Positions 9,401-18,258 are shown, counted from the stretch's first letter. The stretch is 64,000 nucleotides of DNA from Candidatus Zixiibacteriota bacterium (GCA_022614805.1 JAKEHY010000001.1:61470-125469), one strand, 5' to 3'. A program made the numbers and translations. The notes: generated by a model from the sequence alone, not told the origin.

Positions 9401-9711
9401 GCGCTTGGCGAACCCGGCCCGGCCTCCGGCAATGAGCGTAGTTGATAACGTGGTAATAAATCAAGGGATAGAATTCGGGTTCTGCCTGACCCCCCGCCCG
9501 AAAAACCCGCGTAGCTGCTCGAGATGAAACCCGACTCGTAGTCAAAAAGAAAATTTGTCGTTCTTCGGGCGGAGAGAGGGTTTTGCGATTCCTCTTGAAA
9601 ATAAAGGGACCTATACTCTTGCTGGTCAAAAAAACGGAACGATGCGGCCGCCGGGTCAAAAAAGACAAGCGCCAGCCCGGACGAAAGAATGCCCCGTGCA
9701 GCAGCCTTCAT
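6457..9711 (-). CDS. Large putative outer-membrane beta-barrel protein
   Basis: The start at 9711 gives 1084 residues and a hydrophobic N-terminus (ILSSGLALVFFDPAAASF); the longer frame from 9783 would overlap the upstream gene. Nearly the whole protein is strings of alternating residues with aromatic ends, and it ends in HLSYLF, as outer-membrane barrels do. Residues about 280-325 contain EKVYLDGELLNSG and DYEVDYERGSLTFTPRR, a phrase I associate with SprA/Sov-like translocon proteins; the similarity is from memory and not verified. Residues about 395-465 hold a repeat of the form Y-x-Y-V-G-x-G-x-G-x-Y. It lies between the propeller and BamA-like genes, with short spacing on both sides. The function is unknown. 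Confidence 0.65.
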   Translation of the reverse strand: MKAAARGILSSGLALVFFDPAAASFRFFDQQEYRSLYFQEESQNPLSARRTTNFLFDYESGFISSSYAGFSGGGSGRTRILSLDLLPRYQLRSLPEAGPGSPSAALIPSAAAPLKNKRAGFKREEFFISGQKSFGLTYSPAGDAEFSQSLSLALKGKLSERVGFSANLSDRNLPSGTGNFSKRLEQFDQIGFGFNFPQGNLSLGDVFFKGNTGRFLNFERKISGLGMAVHTPRESLAVGLGSGPGEFGTAELAGQEGKQGPYYFASGRNFVVPGREKVYLDGELLNSGREADYEVDYERGSLTFTPRRAISGFSRIRVEYEFQNGPYAKNILAAHSAALLAGGTIRLRAGYLTARDRMDAPVLSGLSAEEKERLAAAGSDSSTAVREGAVFVGQGKGSYAAFLDSSGSRQYRYVGQGAGDFAVSFSLARRGSGDYRYLGGGIYEYVGKGRGAYLPVLYLPMPSSDRGTSLGLEFGPRNFLGFVEAAFSEANPNLFSRRPGNKTDGSAVVGGLRWQSSETPAVKVEGRLRKREAGFQYLGRRDENEAAYRWNLLPGEENQTQTQGELSMAVNGGWLQSRFNLGGLALADGRQNGLGESEVSLSPFGWLTLESRTEAGRSNRQSGHYRTKNSATGRWGSFAVTSSVEREKGNPFLGRNLEIRQRWGEKIEYKTYFLETSFGNRAGYPNEESATSGASGWGVVSRFVQMRLGSSPVRVGEKFSTEGMVGWRRTDERGRDFGKGYLFLKSNYLDGGKRLVFLHELSPVEAPSEVYSYADVGAGNGSYRYENGGYVSDPYGNFTLVSEPAGETLAVYRVRQNWEMGWEPYHRFGTTAGFWSQVSCRASFSFDGDFTRPKERTAILPVLGLSESRRHELEFRQTVAYSPETRKSRWELLWQERNSRRSYLSTAAGSASFYAGSGRNERKLDFAVSFYGEKLTQNYALGYLQKNSSLGFWSPFKIRGVGFKSEWLYAFNRTVSFSLGGRLYRDKEQITGKPSLLAGSSPKLILSFPGRGRAEAGVGLTRVFDEPASFEQAEGNLKGANLDYSLNLEYRIGPKLSATGSFLGTQRPRLGASQRASTHLSYLF

Positions 9712-9715
9712 CGCT

Positions 9716-10675
9716 TCATTCCCGCATTCCCCCCCCTGCCGTAACGGTATCGGACTCGGAAGAGACGAGCCGAAAGACGGCAATTCTCCAGGGAGCCGCT
9801 AACAGAAAATAAATTTTATCCTGGGCGACCTGAAACTGGACGTTTTTTTCAAGTTCCGGGTCCAGCTCGGTCATCTTCCAATTCAACAAAAAAACGCCGG
9901 TCGAGTCCAGCAAGGCCATCTCCTTGCGGGTGCGGTAGAAAACAAAAACCTTCTCCCCTATGACCGCTACCTCCGCCCCTTTTTCTGCCGGCCACGCCTT
10001 CAGCAGATTACCGTACCGGTCCAGAATCTTTAACCGCCCTAAACCATCAGTGGCCAAAAGCCTCGAACCGGACATTTCGGACAGGGAAAGATAACGGGCC
10101 GCCGAACCTTCGCCTGCCGGCTTGAGCGAAAAGTATTTCCCGGCCGGCTCCAGCTTCCAGAAATTCGGTCTGCTTTCGCCAATTATTAAAAATTTCCCCC
10201 ACGAAACGGCGGCAAAATCATAAACCCGTTCCAGTTCGCCGCCGTTCTGCAGGGGGCTTTTGCCAAGCAAATCGAGTGCCGCATCGAAGCGATGCAAAAA
10301 ACCTTGCCCGCCGTCTAAAATCAAAATGTCCCCTTCAGGGCCAATGCCGAATCCCGTGCGAAAGTGGGACAAAGAACTTCCAACCGGAACGGACCGCAAA
10401 AATTTTCCGCCCGGGCCAAATCGGTAAAGCCTTCCCGCATCGTAATTGATAAAGTAAAAATGGCCGTTCGGCCCTACGCGGAAGTCCAGCCGGTCGCCGG
10501 TTCGGGTTTCTTCGGCCGGATGGTCTTGGCCAAAGTCGCAGTATAGGACGCCAAGCTTTTCAAGCCGGTAGAGCGCCTCGCTCGTATCAGTTTGTCCGTG
10601 GGAGGCCGGGCCGGAGAGAAAAAACAAAATTATTCCGATTACCCCCCCTTTCGCCGGAGGAGACAGCCGAATCAT
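9716..10675 (-). CDS. Secreted NHL/six-bladed beta-propeller-like protein
   Basis: The ATG at 10675 follows the upstream stop by one base and starts a signal peptide (MIRLSPPAKGGVIGIILFFLSGPASHG), giving 319 residues. The mature part repeats a propeller-blade pattern of the type VGPNGHFYFINYDAGRLYRF and GPEGDILILDGGQGFLHRF, as in NHL or 6-bladed TolB-like propellers. No catalytic motif is visible. It is probably periplasmic or surface-attached and acts as a binding scaffold in the surface operon. The assignment rests on repeat character only. Confidence 0.65.
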   Translation of the reverse strand: MIRLSPPAKGGVIGIILFFLSGPASHGQTDTSEALYRLEKLGVLYCDFGQDHPAEETRTGDRLDFRVGPNGHFYFINYDAGRLYRFGPGGKFLRSVPVGSSLSHFRTGFGIGPEGDILILDGGQGFLHRFDAALDLLGKSPLQNGGELERVYDFAAVSWGKFLIIGESRPNFWKLEPAGKYFSLKPAGEGSAARYLSLSEMSGSRLLATDGLGRLKILDRYGNLLKAWPAEKGAEVAVIGEKVFVFYRTRKEMALLDSTGVFLLNWKMTELDPELEKNVQFQVAQDKIYFLLAAPWRIAVFRLVSSESDTVTAGGGMRE

Positions 10676-10676
10676 C

Positions 10677-11441
10677 TTAAAAAGTGTGCGAGAAAACCAG
10701 CCGCCCCCCCGAACCGGACGGCTCAAAGAATACTTCCAACTCACCAGTAGACGCTTTTGCATTCATCTTTTTCGAAAGGCGATAGGCATCCGCCGCTGCC
10801 ACCAGCCGCTCTACCCCCAAAAGTGCCAGGGTGAAAATGGCCCTGCGGTGGGCCGTCTTGCTGGAATTTCGCAGGTTCCGGTAGCGGTTCCTCGAATCCG
10901 GCGAATCCCACTGCCAGTTGTAAAAGGCGTTCTCCGGATAAAAGGGATTGTCCAGGTTGGTGACCCGCCCGATTCTGTTGTATTCGTCCCGGTTTTCGTA
11001 GAACGTCAAACTCCGCCAGAACTGCTCATCCTTGCCGGCCGGGTCCACCCCGGCGCGGGCGACGGCAAAATTCCGGTAATCGCTTTCCCGCTGGTTGGAA
11101 AACCACAAAAATGCGGCAAAGCTGGCCCATCCGGCCGCCTCCATCCCAAAAAAGAGCCTGGCGCGGTCCCGCCGGCCCAGATACCAGTGTCCGGTCCCCG
11201 GCACCAGAACCGAAAGCCCCACCGCCTTGAGGGTTGAAACTTTCTTTTTCTCCCCCGGCTCAAGCACGGGCGATTCCGGCTCGTCCGGCGAAAAGCTCTG
11301 GTTTGCCGATAGCGAGCGGTACTTTCCCATTTGCGCAAGCAGGCTCGCTTCGCCGGAAAAAAACGGACGCTCCTGGTTGGCAAAAGAAGACGAAACACCC
11401 CAAATGAGGCCAAAAAATAAGAAGAAAAGAACCCGCTTCAT
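10677..11441 (-). CDS. Small membrane protein B (DUF5683-like), paralogue of the next gene upstream
   Basis: The ATG at 11441 sits two bases after the preceding stop and begins a signal peptide (MKRVLFFLFFGLIWGVSSSFA); 254 residues. The diagnostic stretch is SVLVPGTGHWYLGRRDRARLF followed by a hydrophobic helix, matching the pattern of DUF5683-type envelope proteins (PGaGqxYxGr). A second hydrophobic segment (AIFTLALLGVERLVAAADAY) and a beta-type C-terminus (GRLVFSHTF) follow. The upstream gene has the same architecture, so this is an ancient tandem duplication. Function unknown; its constant company is the PorU/PorV-like cluster. Confidence 0.65.
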   Translation of the reverse strand: MKRVLFFLFFGLIWGVSSSFANQERPFFSGEASLLAQMGKYRSLSANQSFSPDEPESPVLEPGEKKKVSTLKAVGLSVLVPGTGHWYLGRRDRARLFFGMEAAGWASFAAFLWFSNQRESDYRNFAVARAGVDPAGKDEQFWRSLTFYENRDEYNRIGRVTNLDNPFYPENAFYNWQWDSPDSRNRYRNLRNSSKTAHRRAIFTLALLGVERLVAAADAYRLSKKMNAKASTGELEVFFEPSGSGGRLVFSHTF

Positions 11442-11442
11442 T

Positions 11443-12318
11443 TCAAAACCGGTACGTGGCCGAAAGCTTGGGCATCCGCGCCCCATTGTAGCGCACCATC
11501 CGCAGGCCAAGCTCGATTTCTTTCCCCTTGCCGACTTTTTTGTTGTACCGCTGCGCCCCCAAAGCCGCATCCACCGCTGCCGCCAGCCGGTCGGCCAGCG
11601 AAAAGACCAGACCTATTTTCGATTTGGAAAAGGAGCTGTTGGCATCCGCGCGCATATCCAAATAGATTCGGCGGTTAGCCAAGGCATCCCACCCGGCAAA
11701 AAACTGGTCGTACTTGCCGATGTTTTCATAGTATTCAAAGTTTTTCTCTAAAGGTCCCCCCTTACTGGCGGGAACATGATGGCTTAATAAAAAACCCTCC
11801 GGTATTTCCAGATCAACCTCAGAGTCGTGGCGCGAGTAAGGGGTTACCGCAGGGTCATAGTCCGAACCGGAGCTTATCCCCAACGTATCCCGCAAAAAAC
11901 TGAAATACCCCGTGGTATTCCAGTGGGCATCCGCATAGGCCCGGTACTCATCTTCCCGCTTATGCCCTTGGCTGCGAAACCCAAAGTAGGTCGCCCAGCC
12001 GGCCACGTCCACCAAAAAGAACGGAACGGCGCGCAGCTTGTCCCCGACGTAAAATTGCCCGGCTCCCGGCACCAAAAGCGAAAGCGCCGCCGCCTTGGCT
12101 ACCGACCGCTGTTTCGGCCCCCTCTCTTTTTCACCGGGCAAAAGCTCCTGGACGGAATCGGCGGCAACGGGCGAAAAGGCCAAGCGGCCGTATAGAATCT
12201 GCTGCCGGTAAAGCTGCTCCACGCTCGCCGTTGTTGTTTTTGCAAATAGCAATTCGGGCGGCAATGGAAAAATGGCCAATCCAAACAGTACTGAAACTCG
12301 AAAACCCGTTTTATTCAT
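11443..12318 (-). CDS. Small membrane protein A (DUF5683-like), paralogue of the next gene downstream
   Basis: The ATG at 12318 has an AAAGGAAAAGG ribosome-binding site and starts a signal peptide (MNKTGFRVSVLFGLAIFPLPPELLFA); 291 residues. The core motif SLLVPGAGQFYVGDKLRA is followed by a hydrophobic segment (FFLVDVAGWATYFGF) and a second one near residue 250 (SLADRLAAAVDAALG). The order of elements matches the downstream paralogue. No enzyme motif is seen. It is likely an inner- or outer-membrane accessory protein of the surface operon. Confidence 0.65.
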   Translation of the reverse strand: MNKTGFRVSVLFGLAIFPLPPELLFAKTTTASVEQLYRQQILYGRLAFSPVAADSVQELLPGEKERGPKQRSVAKAAALSLLVPGAGQFYVGDKLRAVPFFLVDVAGWATYFGFRSQGHKREDEYRAYADAHWNTTGYFSFLRDTLGISSGSDYDPAVTPYSRHDSEVDLEIPEGFLLSHHVPASKGGPLEKNFEYYENIGKYDQFFAGWDALANRRIYLDMRADANSSFSKSKIGLVFSLADRLAAAVDAALGAQRYNKKVGKGKEIELGLRMVRYNGARMPKLSATYRF

Positions 12319-12347
12319 CCTTTTCCTTTCCGCATCACGTGAAGACC

Positions 12348-15300
12348 CTATTTTACCACCGCCACCTTGCAAAACACAACCTCTTTTTTCCCGGAGGCAT
12401 TGACTTCCAACCGGCAAAGATAGACTCCCGCGGCAAAGCCGGAACAATCCAGTTGATACTCATTATCGTTCCCCACCTCGGCCGGAAGGGACTCCGGTTC
12501 TTTTATCCGGTTGCCGGCCATATCGTACACGGTCAAACTTGCCGTCGCCGGCGCTGACAGCCGGTAGCGCAAAGCCGTCCTTCCCCCCAAAACCGGATTG
12601 GGATAGTTGTAAAAAGATTTCTCCGCCACCAGAGTTCCCACACCCGGCCCCGGAAGATTGGTTTTCGGCAAGAAATTCGTCCCGGCAAAATCGTGCCCCG
12701 CCTGCCGCCAGGCCAGAGAGTCGAAGCCAAACCCGGCCACGCTGTAGCCGTATATGAAACCGTCAACGTCCCGGGCGAATATTTTTCCGTTGCTCGCCAC
12801 GGCCGGCGCAGCCTCGATACCGGCTCCCGTTCCAAGAATAAAAGAGGCCTCCCGTTCCAAAGTTTTCGGAAAATACAGATTACCCGTCGGCACGGCGCAA
12901 AGTAAGTCTTTGCCGGCTTCTCGAAGCACCCGATTGGCCAAAAGCGGAACGGCCCCGCTGTCAACTCTCTGCCGGTCTATGCTTTTGGGAAAATCGGTTG
13001 CCAAAACTCCGTTGGTCTGGTAAGCTGCAATTTGATTATTATAAGCCAGAACAATCACCGGCTGCCCGGTCGTGGCGCTGTGACTCCATATCGGCCGGGG
13101 CAAGTCCACAGAATCTACGGCTCCCAAATTGACCGGGAACCCGGAAACCATATTTCTGTTTCCATCCAAAAGATAAAGTTTAAGATAAAGCTTCTTTTTA
13201 CCCGCCCCGTCACGCGTTGTGTCGCCCGTCGTGAAAGCAAGCCACAACCCGCTGTCGCTTTCAGCCAAAACGGGAGCGGAAATGGTATCGGAGGCAAATC
13301 CTTTCGGCCAGTCCGGAACGGTGTCAATGCTCCGGTAAACAAAAACCGAATCGTTCCGGTCCGTGGTGATGAAGAGATTGCCGGAGGAATCTAAAGCCGC
13401 CCCGATGACCGAGCCTTGAAATTGATTTGAATCGCGACGCGCCCCCGACCCGGAAATTAAAAACCCTTTTCCCGAGGAAGTTCCGGCAAAAATTACAGGA
13501 CTGGTAATTGTATCAATTTTCCCGACGAGCATTGCCGTAACGGGCGAGGAATCCAGGTCGATGGGAAAACCGGCCAACAGGTCGGCCAAACCGACGGGAT
13601 CGCCATCCTCGTCAAAAGAGTTGAAGGCAAAAATCCGGCCGTTGCCCGTACCGGCGACAACTTCCAGTTCGCCTATCCCGTTCAAATCTCCGCCCGCCGG
13701 ACCGGCGGTGAAGAATTCATTGAAGCCCCCGGGCGTAAACGAGGGATTCGTCGTCCCAAAAACGGCCAATGGAAAAAACCGGTCAGTCCCTTCCTTGTCA
13801 AAAGCCGGTTTAACCCCCTGAATCACGTTGGGAATAAATTTCGACCCGGTCTGTTTCCAAACCAGAAGAAACGGTCCGGAAAATGTTAGAATTTCCTCCT
13901 CCGTATCCCTGTCCAAGTCCCCCATAATTACCGGCCAATCCAGCGAAGACAAACCCGTAAACTGCGGCCAGCCGGCTAAAAGGTAATCCGAGGAAACCGA
14001 GAAGCTCATCAGGGTATCCGGCGGGCCAATGCCGGTTACGGAAATTCCCGTCTGGCCGCCGAACTTGCTTCGGGAAGATGGGTTGGAGGTGGGCGTAAGG
14101 GCGGTGTTGTTCGGCGCCCAATACATATCTTCTGCAAAGCCGAAAGTGCCCGTATAATAGTTGCCCCCAAAATCGACAAAACCGTCCGCTTCCTTCAGCT
14201 CCAAAAACCGCCGCTCCGGATAAACGTTTACGGTATTGCAAGAATAGTTGCTGAACAGATTTCCCTGCTCGTCTGCACAGCCCGGCAGCAAAGCCACGGC
14301 CTCATCGACGTGCCAGATGAGAATGCCGGAACCGGGTAAAAGTAAATCGTACTCGAACGTGAAGACCGAACTGTCGATTGTCACCTGCCGGCCCGGGCCC
14401 AAAACAACGTAAGTGGTCGAATCAATCTTCAAAGCAGGCGGAGATGCATCCAACTCAACGGCGCGGCTCTCAAGAAGAAAATATTCCTGCTCGGAAATCG
14501 GGACCTTTACTACTTCCGTCCCCGACCGTTGCAGTTCCGCGGCAAAAAGCGACGGGTTGGCCGGCCCTCGGGTCACGACTACCGTATCTAAAAACCCCAA
14601 AAAAGCTCTTGACCAGGCGTCCGGATAAACGGGCAACAAACTGGAGGCCAAAACAATCCGCCCGCCTTCAGGCCGGAAATCCAACTCCACGGCCACGTCC
14701 GCGCCGTTGTTGTCCATCATGGAAAAGTCCCCCACCTGCGTCACGAGCGTCTGGGTGTTGTAAATATCCACCAGTCCCAGTTGATGCCCGAACTCGTGCG
14801 CCAAGGTGGCGTTCAGGCCCACGATACGGTTGTCCTGCGAGGGGGATTCCGGCACAACCAATCCTTCCCGCACCACGCTTTGGCCCGTATCGACCAAAAC
14901 GGAATCCCCCAAAAACAGAAAACCGGTGAAAAAGTCGTTGGGACTGTTGAAAAAAATGTCATCCTGGCGGCTGCTGCCGGCGTGAAAAAGCACAATTGAC
15001 TGATAATTCTTGAAATGAATCTCCGGCGAAACCACATCGGCCAACTGAATGGCGTCCTTGAAAAAGCGGGAAATCTGAACGATAACGCCGGAATCGGCAT
15101 ATGGACCGCCGCTTCCGTAGTAAGCCTGCGTTACTGGCAGTTGATACGCGGCCGCATCGGTCGGCGGCCAAACCTCCCCAATCAGCTTCAATTTTCCGTT
15201 CGAAACGGCCTGATAGAACCGGTCCAAAGCTTGAAGATGGCTCTCAAAATATTTCTTGGTGTGCGGGGCCGGGTCCACCAGATGTCCCTCTTGGGCCAAG

Positions 15301-15644
15301 AATTCCGTCTGCGTCCGGCGGTCGAAAACCCCCAGGCCGGTGGTGGTAGGGTCATCCGGCACTTCCTGCTGAAACTCAACCCGGAGGGCCAAAATCTTTA
15401 AAGTTTCCGGGGTGGCGGCAGTCGTCCCCAGTCTGGGATACGGCAGTCCGAGCGGGCTCGGCCGCGAAAGTTTCAAAAGATTTTTTTGCGAAACGCCGCT
15501 TTTGAACTCCGGGACGGCCGCCGGAGCGGGCCGTTCGACTTTTACTTTCTTGACGGGCCAATCCGTTCCCGAAGCAGTCGAAAAGAGCCAAAGCCAGCCG
15601 GCTCCCAAAACAAACCGGCCGGCCTTTAAAAAACGCCCCCCCAT
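12348..15644 (-). CDS. Secreted M6-type metalloprotease with T9SS-type sorting domain
   Basis: The ATG at 15644 follows a GGGAG and lies seven bases after the upstream stop; 1098 residues. An N-terminal hydrophobic stretch (GRFVLGAGWLWLFSTASG) serves as signal peptide. The zinc site HEFGHQLGLVD places His283, Glu284, His287 and Asp293 as ligands and catalyst, as in the immune-inhibitor-A/M6 metalloproteases. Residues about 560-990 look like an FG-GAP/propeller-type region (GDLDRDTEEEILTF, GDLNGIGELEVVAGTGNGRIF). The C-terminus is a type A sorting domain (NYPNPVLGGRTALRY, DMAGNRI, AGVYLCRL). It is a likely substrate of the secretion apparatus encoded in the same operon. Confidence 0.85.
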   Translation of the reverse strand: MGGRFLKAGRFVLGAGWLWLFSTASGTDWPVKKVKVERPAPAAVPEFKSGVSQKNLLKLSRPSPLGLPYPRLGTTAATPETLKILALRVEFQQEVPDDPTTTGLGVFDRRTQTEFLAQEGHLVDPAPHTKKYFESHLQALDRFYQAVSNGKLKLIGEVWPPTDAAAYQLPVTQAYYGSGGPYADSGVIVQISRFFKDAIQLADVVSPEIHFKNYQSIVLFHAGSSRQDDIFFNSPNDFFTGFLFLGDSVLVDTGQSVVREGLVVPESPSQDNRIVGLNATLAHEFGHQLGLVDIYNTQTLVTQVGDFSMMDNNGADVAVELDFRPEGGRIVLASSLLPVYPDAWSRAFLGFLDTVVVTRGPANPSLFAAELQRSGTEVVKVPISEQEYFLLESRAVELDASPPALKIDSTTYVVLGPGRQVTIDSSVFTFEYDLLLPGSGILIWHVDEAVALLPGCADEQGNLFSNYSCNTVNVYPERRFLELKEADGFVDFGGNYYTGTFGFAEDMYWAPNNTALTPTSNPSSRSKFGGQTGISVTGIGPPDTLMSFSVSSDYLLAGWPQFTGLSSLDWPVIMGDLDRDTEEEILTFSGPFLLVWKQTGSKFIPNVIQGVKPAFDKEGTDRFFPLAVFGTTNPSFTPGGFNEFFTAGPAGGDLNGIGELEVVAGTGNGRIFAFNSFDEDGDPVGLADLLAGFPIDLDSSPVTAMLVGKIDTITSPVIFAGTSSGKGFLISGSGARRDSNQFQGSVIGAALDSSGNLFITTDRNDSVFVYRSIDTVPDWPKGFASDTISAPVLAESDSGLWLAFTTGDTTRDGAGKKKLYLKLYLLDGNRNMVSGFPVNLGAVDSVDLPRPIWSHSATTGQPVIVLAYNNQIAAYQTNGVLATDFPKSIDRQRVDSGAVPLLANRVLREAGKDLLCAVPTGNLYFPKTLEREASFILGTGAGIEAAPAVASNGKIFARDVDGFIYGYSVAGFGFDSLAWRQAGHDFAGTNFLPKTNLPGPGVGTLVAEKSFYNYPNPVLGGRTALRYRLSAPATASLTVYDMAGNRIKEPESLPAEVGNDNEYQLDCSGFAAGVYLCRLEVNASGKKEVVFCKVAVVK

Positions 15645-15651
15645 ACTCCCG

Positions 15652-18258
15652 TCAGAACTTTCCAACCAACGCCAATCTCAAGGTGTTCGCGAGCGCCAGA
15701 TTTTTGGAAGAGGGGATGTAGGCCAGGTCGAATCGGAAATTCCGGTACTGCAGGCTGGTTCCGAGCGTGATGTACTTCAGTTGTCCGTCCGGGTCATACA
15801 CATAGCCCGCCCGGCCAGCAAAATACGAACCGTACCAGTATTCCAACCCAAAGTTCTCAATCGACTCGTCAAATACCGACTTGAAAGGAGTTTTGTTCTT
15901 ATCCCGGCTCACCAAATCCCGGTTAAAGTCGGCCAAAAACGTGAGCCGGTTATAGGCCGACTCCAAAATCCGGTAGGAGAAACCAAGAGCCAGATTGCGC
16001 GGCAGGGGGTCGGCTTGGGCGGCATCGATGTATTGTATCTTGGGCCCCAAGTTGGTCAAGGCCGCCCCGAAGGTCAGCCGCTTGATGGGGGTTTGATACA
16101 AAAGCCCGGCATCCAGGGCAAACGAGGTTCCCTGCCCCTTCCCCTTTTCCTTCCCGGCGCCAAAATCCGCCAGCTTGCTCAAGATGAATTTGCCGGTCCA
16201 TCCAAAAGCCAAAGAGCGGGAGAGGCGCGTCCCGAAGGAGAGACCGATGGAACCTTCGAAGCTCGGAAAAGTTCCCAACGTGTCTTCCGTCTCGCTGATG
16301 CGGACGTTTTCTCCCAGGTTTAAGTAGGTAATGTGCAGTCCGAAGGTGCCCAGCCCGGGAAAATGCTGCACGTAGCCGGGGGAATCGAAGAACAAATCGG
16401 TGGCCAGCTCCGGCAGCCAGTTGGAGTGCATCAGTCCCATTAACCGCCAGGGACGGGCGTACACGGTGACCTGATTAGCGGTGGCGAAAAACCCGTCGGC
16501 TCCTTTGAAGTGCACATCCACGGTCGGCACGCGCGCCAGCCCGGCCGGCTCATATCGCCCGAACTCTTTTTTGTCGAAGCTTAGGATGCCAAACTCCGTC
16601 CCCAGCCAGGCCACGTCCGAATTGGCGTAGATGGAGGTTATCCGGCTTCCGGCCGGGCCGGCGTAGAGCCACAACCGCTGGCCGGGAAAAACGTCGTCCG
16701 ACTCCAACTGGTTGTAGTTTTTGACCCGTTCAATCCAGCGCGCTAGCCGTTGCAGGTTGGAATCGCGGGTGTACTTTCGGGCGACTTCGAGGATGGTTTT
16801 TTCCCGGGTGACCGTAAAAAGCTGATAGCCGAAGCGGGTGAACTCCCCTTCAGCGAAACGCCAGACGCCCGCCTCCGTTCCCACCCAGAGCACCTGGAGT
16901 GGGTCGACCGCCAGAGCGGTCAAGGGGGCCGGAAAGGCCAGCCGGTACGGCAGGTAAATCTTTCGCCCCGTAGCCACGGCCGAATCCCCCAAACCGTTTA
17001 TCCGTCGAACCTCGGCCACGGCAGCGGCCATCCGGGTCGAATCCAACCCCGGTACGAACCGGTTTATCATCTTTTCCAAATCCGGCGAAACCCCCGCCGT
17101 CATCTCATGGCGGTTCGACCATTTTTTGCCGTCGTAAAAATAAAGGTCACTGTCGCTGATGGCCCAGCCGGCCCGTTCGCCGGCAAATGCCATCTTCTTA
17201 ACCCCCCCTGCGGGAAAGCCGCCTTCCGATTCCGAAATTCCCCAGCGTCCGCCCGAAAGGGAAAAAATCCCCCTGTCGTTTGACAGCCACACGGTGCGGG
17301 CCGGTGAAACCGTCAAATATTGAAACGGCCCGGACGGCAGCGCTTCCGCCCCTCCATAGGAATTCCAGCTTTCTCCGTCGAAGCGAAAGACCCCGCTTTG
17401 GGTCGCCACCCACAACACCCGCTCGTCGCCGGCTATCGCCACGACGGAATCGGTGAAAGCGACATTGTAAGGTAGGAAGATGTTGTCCGGCATAGCCGTG
17501 CCCGTCACTTTCTTACAAGCAGCCAGGATGTTGGAGGCTTCCTGTACTGAAATGATCTGGTCTTCTAATGCACGGTTGCATAGGGTGGCCAAGGAAAGCA
17601 GGCCGGAAGGAGTGGCGAGAGTCTTGGTGAATTGATCCACAAGCCGGTCAAAGGCTTCAGCAAGCTTTTCTTTTTCTGAATCGACAAAATCGGGAGGCAG
17701 GGCCGCCAGAACCTCGTTTTTAATACCCAATAGGTCGGCGAGTGTAAATTTGTTATTGGCCTCGGCCACCCTAAGAATCAGTTCGGCCAGCCGTTCCGGG
17801 GTTACCCCTTCCGAACCGCCCTTCACCCAGCGGGATACGATCCCTTCCAGGGTTTCGCTTCCCTGCACCTGATGGTTCGTGCCGGAAACCCACTGCACGC
17901 CGTCCCAGCGGAAAAGCTCGTTTCCGACCACGGCCCAGATGTCATACCGCTTGTAGTTTTGCTCCGGCACATTGTTGCGCAAAAGCGCCAGCTGGCGGAT
18001 GGGCCCCCGTCCCGCCGGCGCGGAATAGGTTATCCAATCGGGACTCATCGGATAACGTCCCAGACCGGCCGGATTGAAATGGGTGGCGGTGTAATCATCC
18101 GCCAGCCCCACAAAGGCATCCCCCATTCCGGCCGGGCGCGTCCCGGTCGAAATGCGCAGGGACAGCGCGCCCGCCTGCCGCAACGATGCCCGAACGGTTT
18201 CAGACGCTGTCAAGAAGAACAGGGCGATTGCCGCCCCCAGATAAAGCACCCTTTTCAT
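15652..18258 (-). CDS. PorV-like outer-membrane barrel with a large propeller/LysM-like insertion
   Basis: The ATG at 18258 follows GGGAGG and a signal peptide (MKRVLYLGAAIALFFLTASETVRA); 868 residues, about twice the size of PorV. Residues 27-66 (RPAGMGDAFVGLADDYTATHFNPAGLG) and residues 610-868 (MHSNWLPEL, TYLNLGENVR, GTSFALDAGLLYQTP, LTNLGPKIQYIDAAQADPLP) are clear PorV/UPF0164 signatures. About 540 residues are inserted between them: propeller blades (VLWVATQSGVFRFDGESW, VLWVGTEAGVWRFAEGEF, VAWLGTEFGILSFDKKEF) alternate with helical segments ending IFLPYNVAF, IYLPYRLAF and VFPGQRLWLY, the last resembling LysM. PorV is the shuttle that carries T9SS substrates to the PorU sortase, and here it follows the PorU-like gene. 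Confidence 0.85.
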   Translation of the reverse strand: MKRVLYLGAAIALFFLTASETVRASLRQAGALSLRISTGTRPAGMGDAFVGLADDYTATHFNPAGLGRYPMSPDWITYSAPAGRGPIRQLALLRNNVPEQNYKRYDIWAVVGNELFRWDGVQWVSGTNHQVQGSETLEGIVSRWVKGGSEGVTPERLAELILRVAEANNKFTLADLLGIKNEVLAALPPDFVDSEKEKLAEAFDRLVDQFTKTLATPSGLLSLATLCNRALEDQIISVQEASNILAACKKVTGTAMPDNIFLPYNVAFTDSVVAIAGDERVLWVATQSGVFRFDGESWNSYGGAEALPSGPFQYLTVSPARTVWLSNDRGIFSLSGGRWGISESEGGFPAGGVKKMAFAGERAGWAISDSDLYFYDGKKWSNRHEMTAGVSPDLEKMINRFVPGLDSTRMAAAVAEVRRINGLGDSAVATGRKIYLPYRLAFPAPLTALAVDPLQVLWVGTEAGVWRFAEGEFTRFGYQLFTVTREKTILEVARKYTRDSNLQRLARWIERVKNYNQLESDDVFPGQRLWLYAGPAGSRITSIYANSDVAWLGTEFGILSFDKKEFGRYEPAGLARVPTVDVHFKGADGFFATANQVTVYARPWRLMGLMHSNWLPELATDLFFDSPGYVQHFPGLGTFGLHITYLNLGENVRISETEDTLGTFPSFEGSIGLSFGTRLSRSLAFGWTGKFILSKLADFGAGKEKGKGQGTSFALDAGLLYQTPIKRLTFGAALTNLGPKIQYIDAAQADPLPRNLALGFSYRILESAYNRLTFLADFNRDLVSRDKNKTPFKSVFDESIENFGLEYWYGSYFAGRAGYVYDPDGQLKYITLGTSLQYRNFRFDLAYIPSSKNLALANTLRLALVGKF

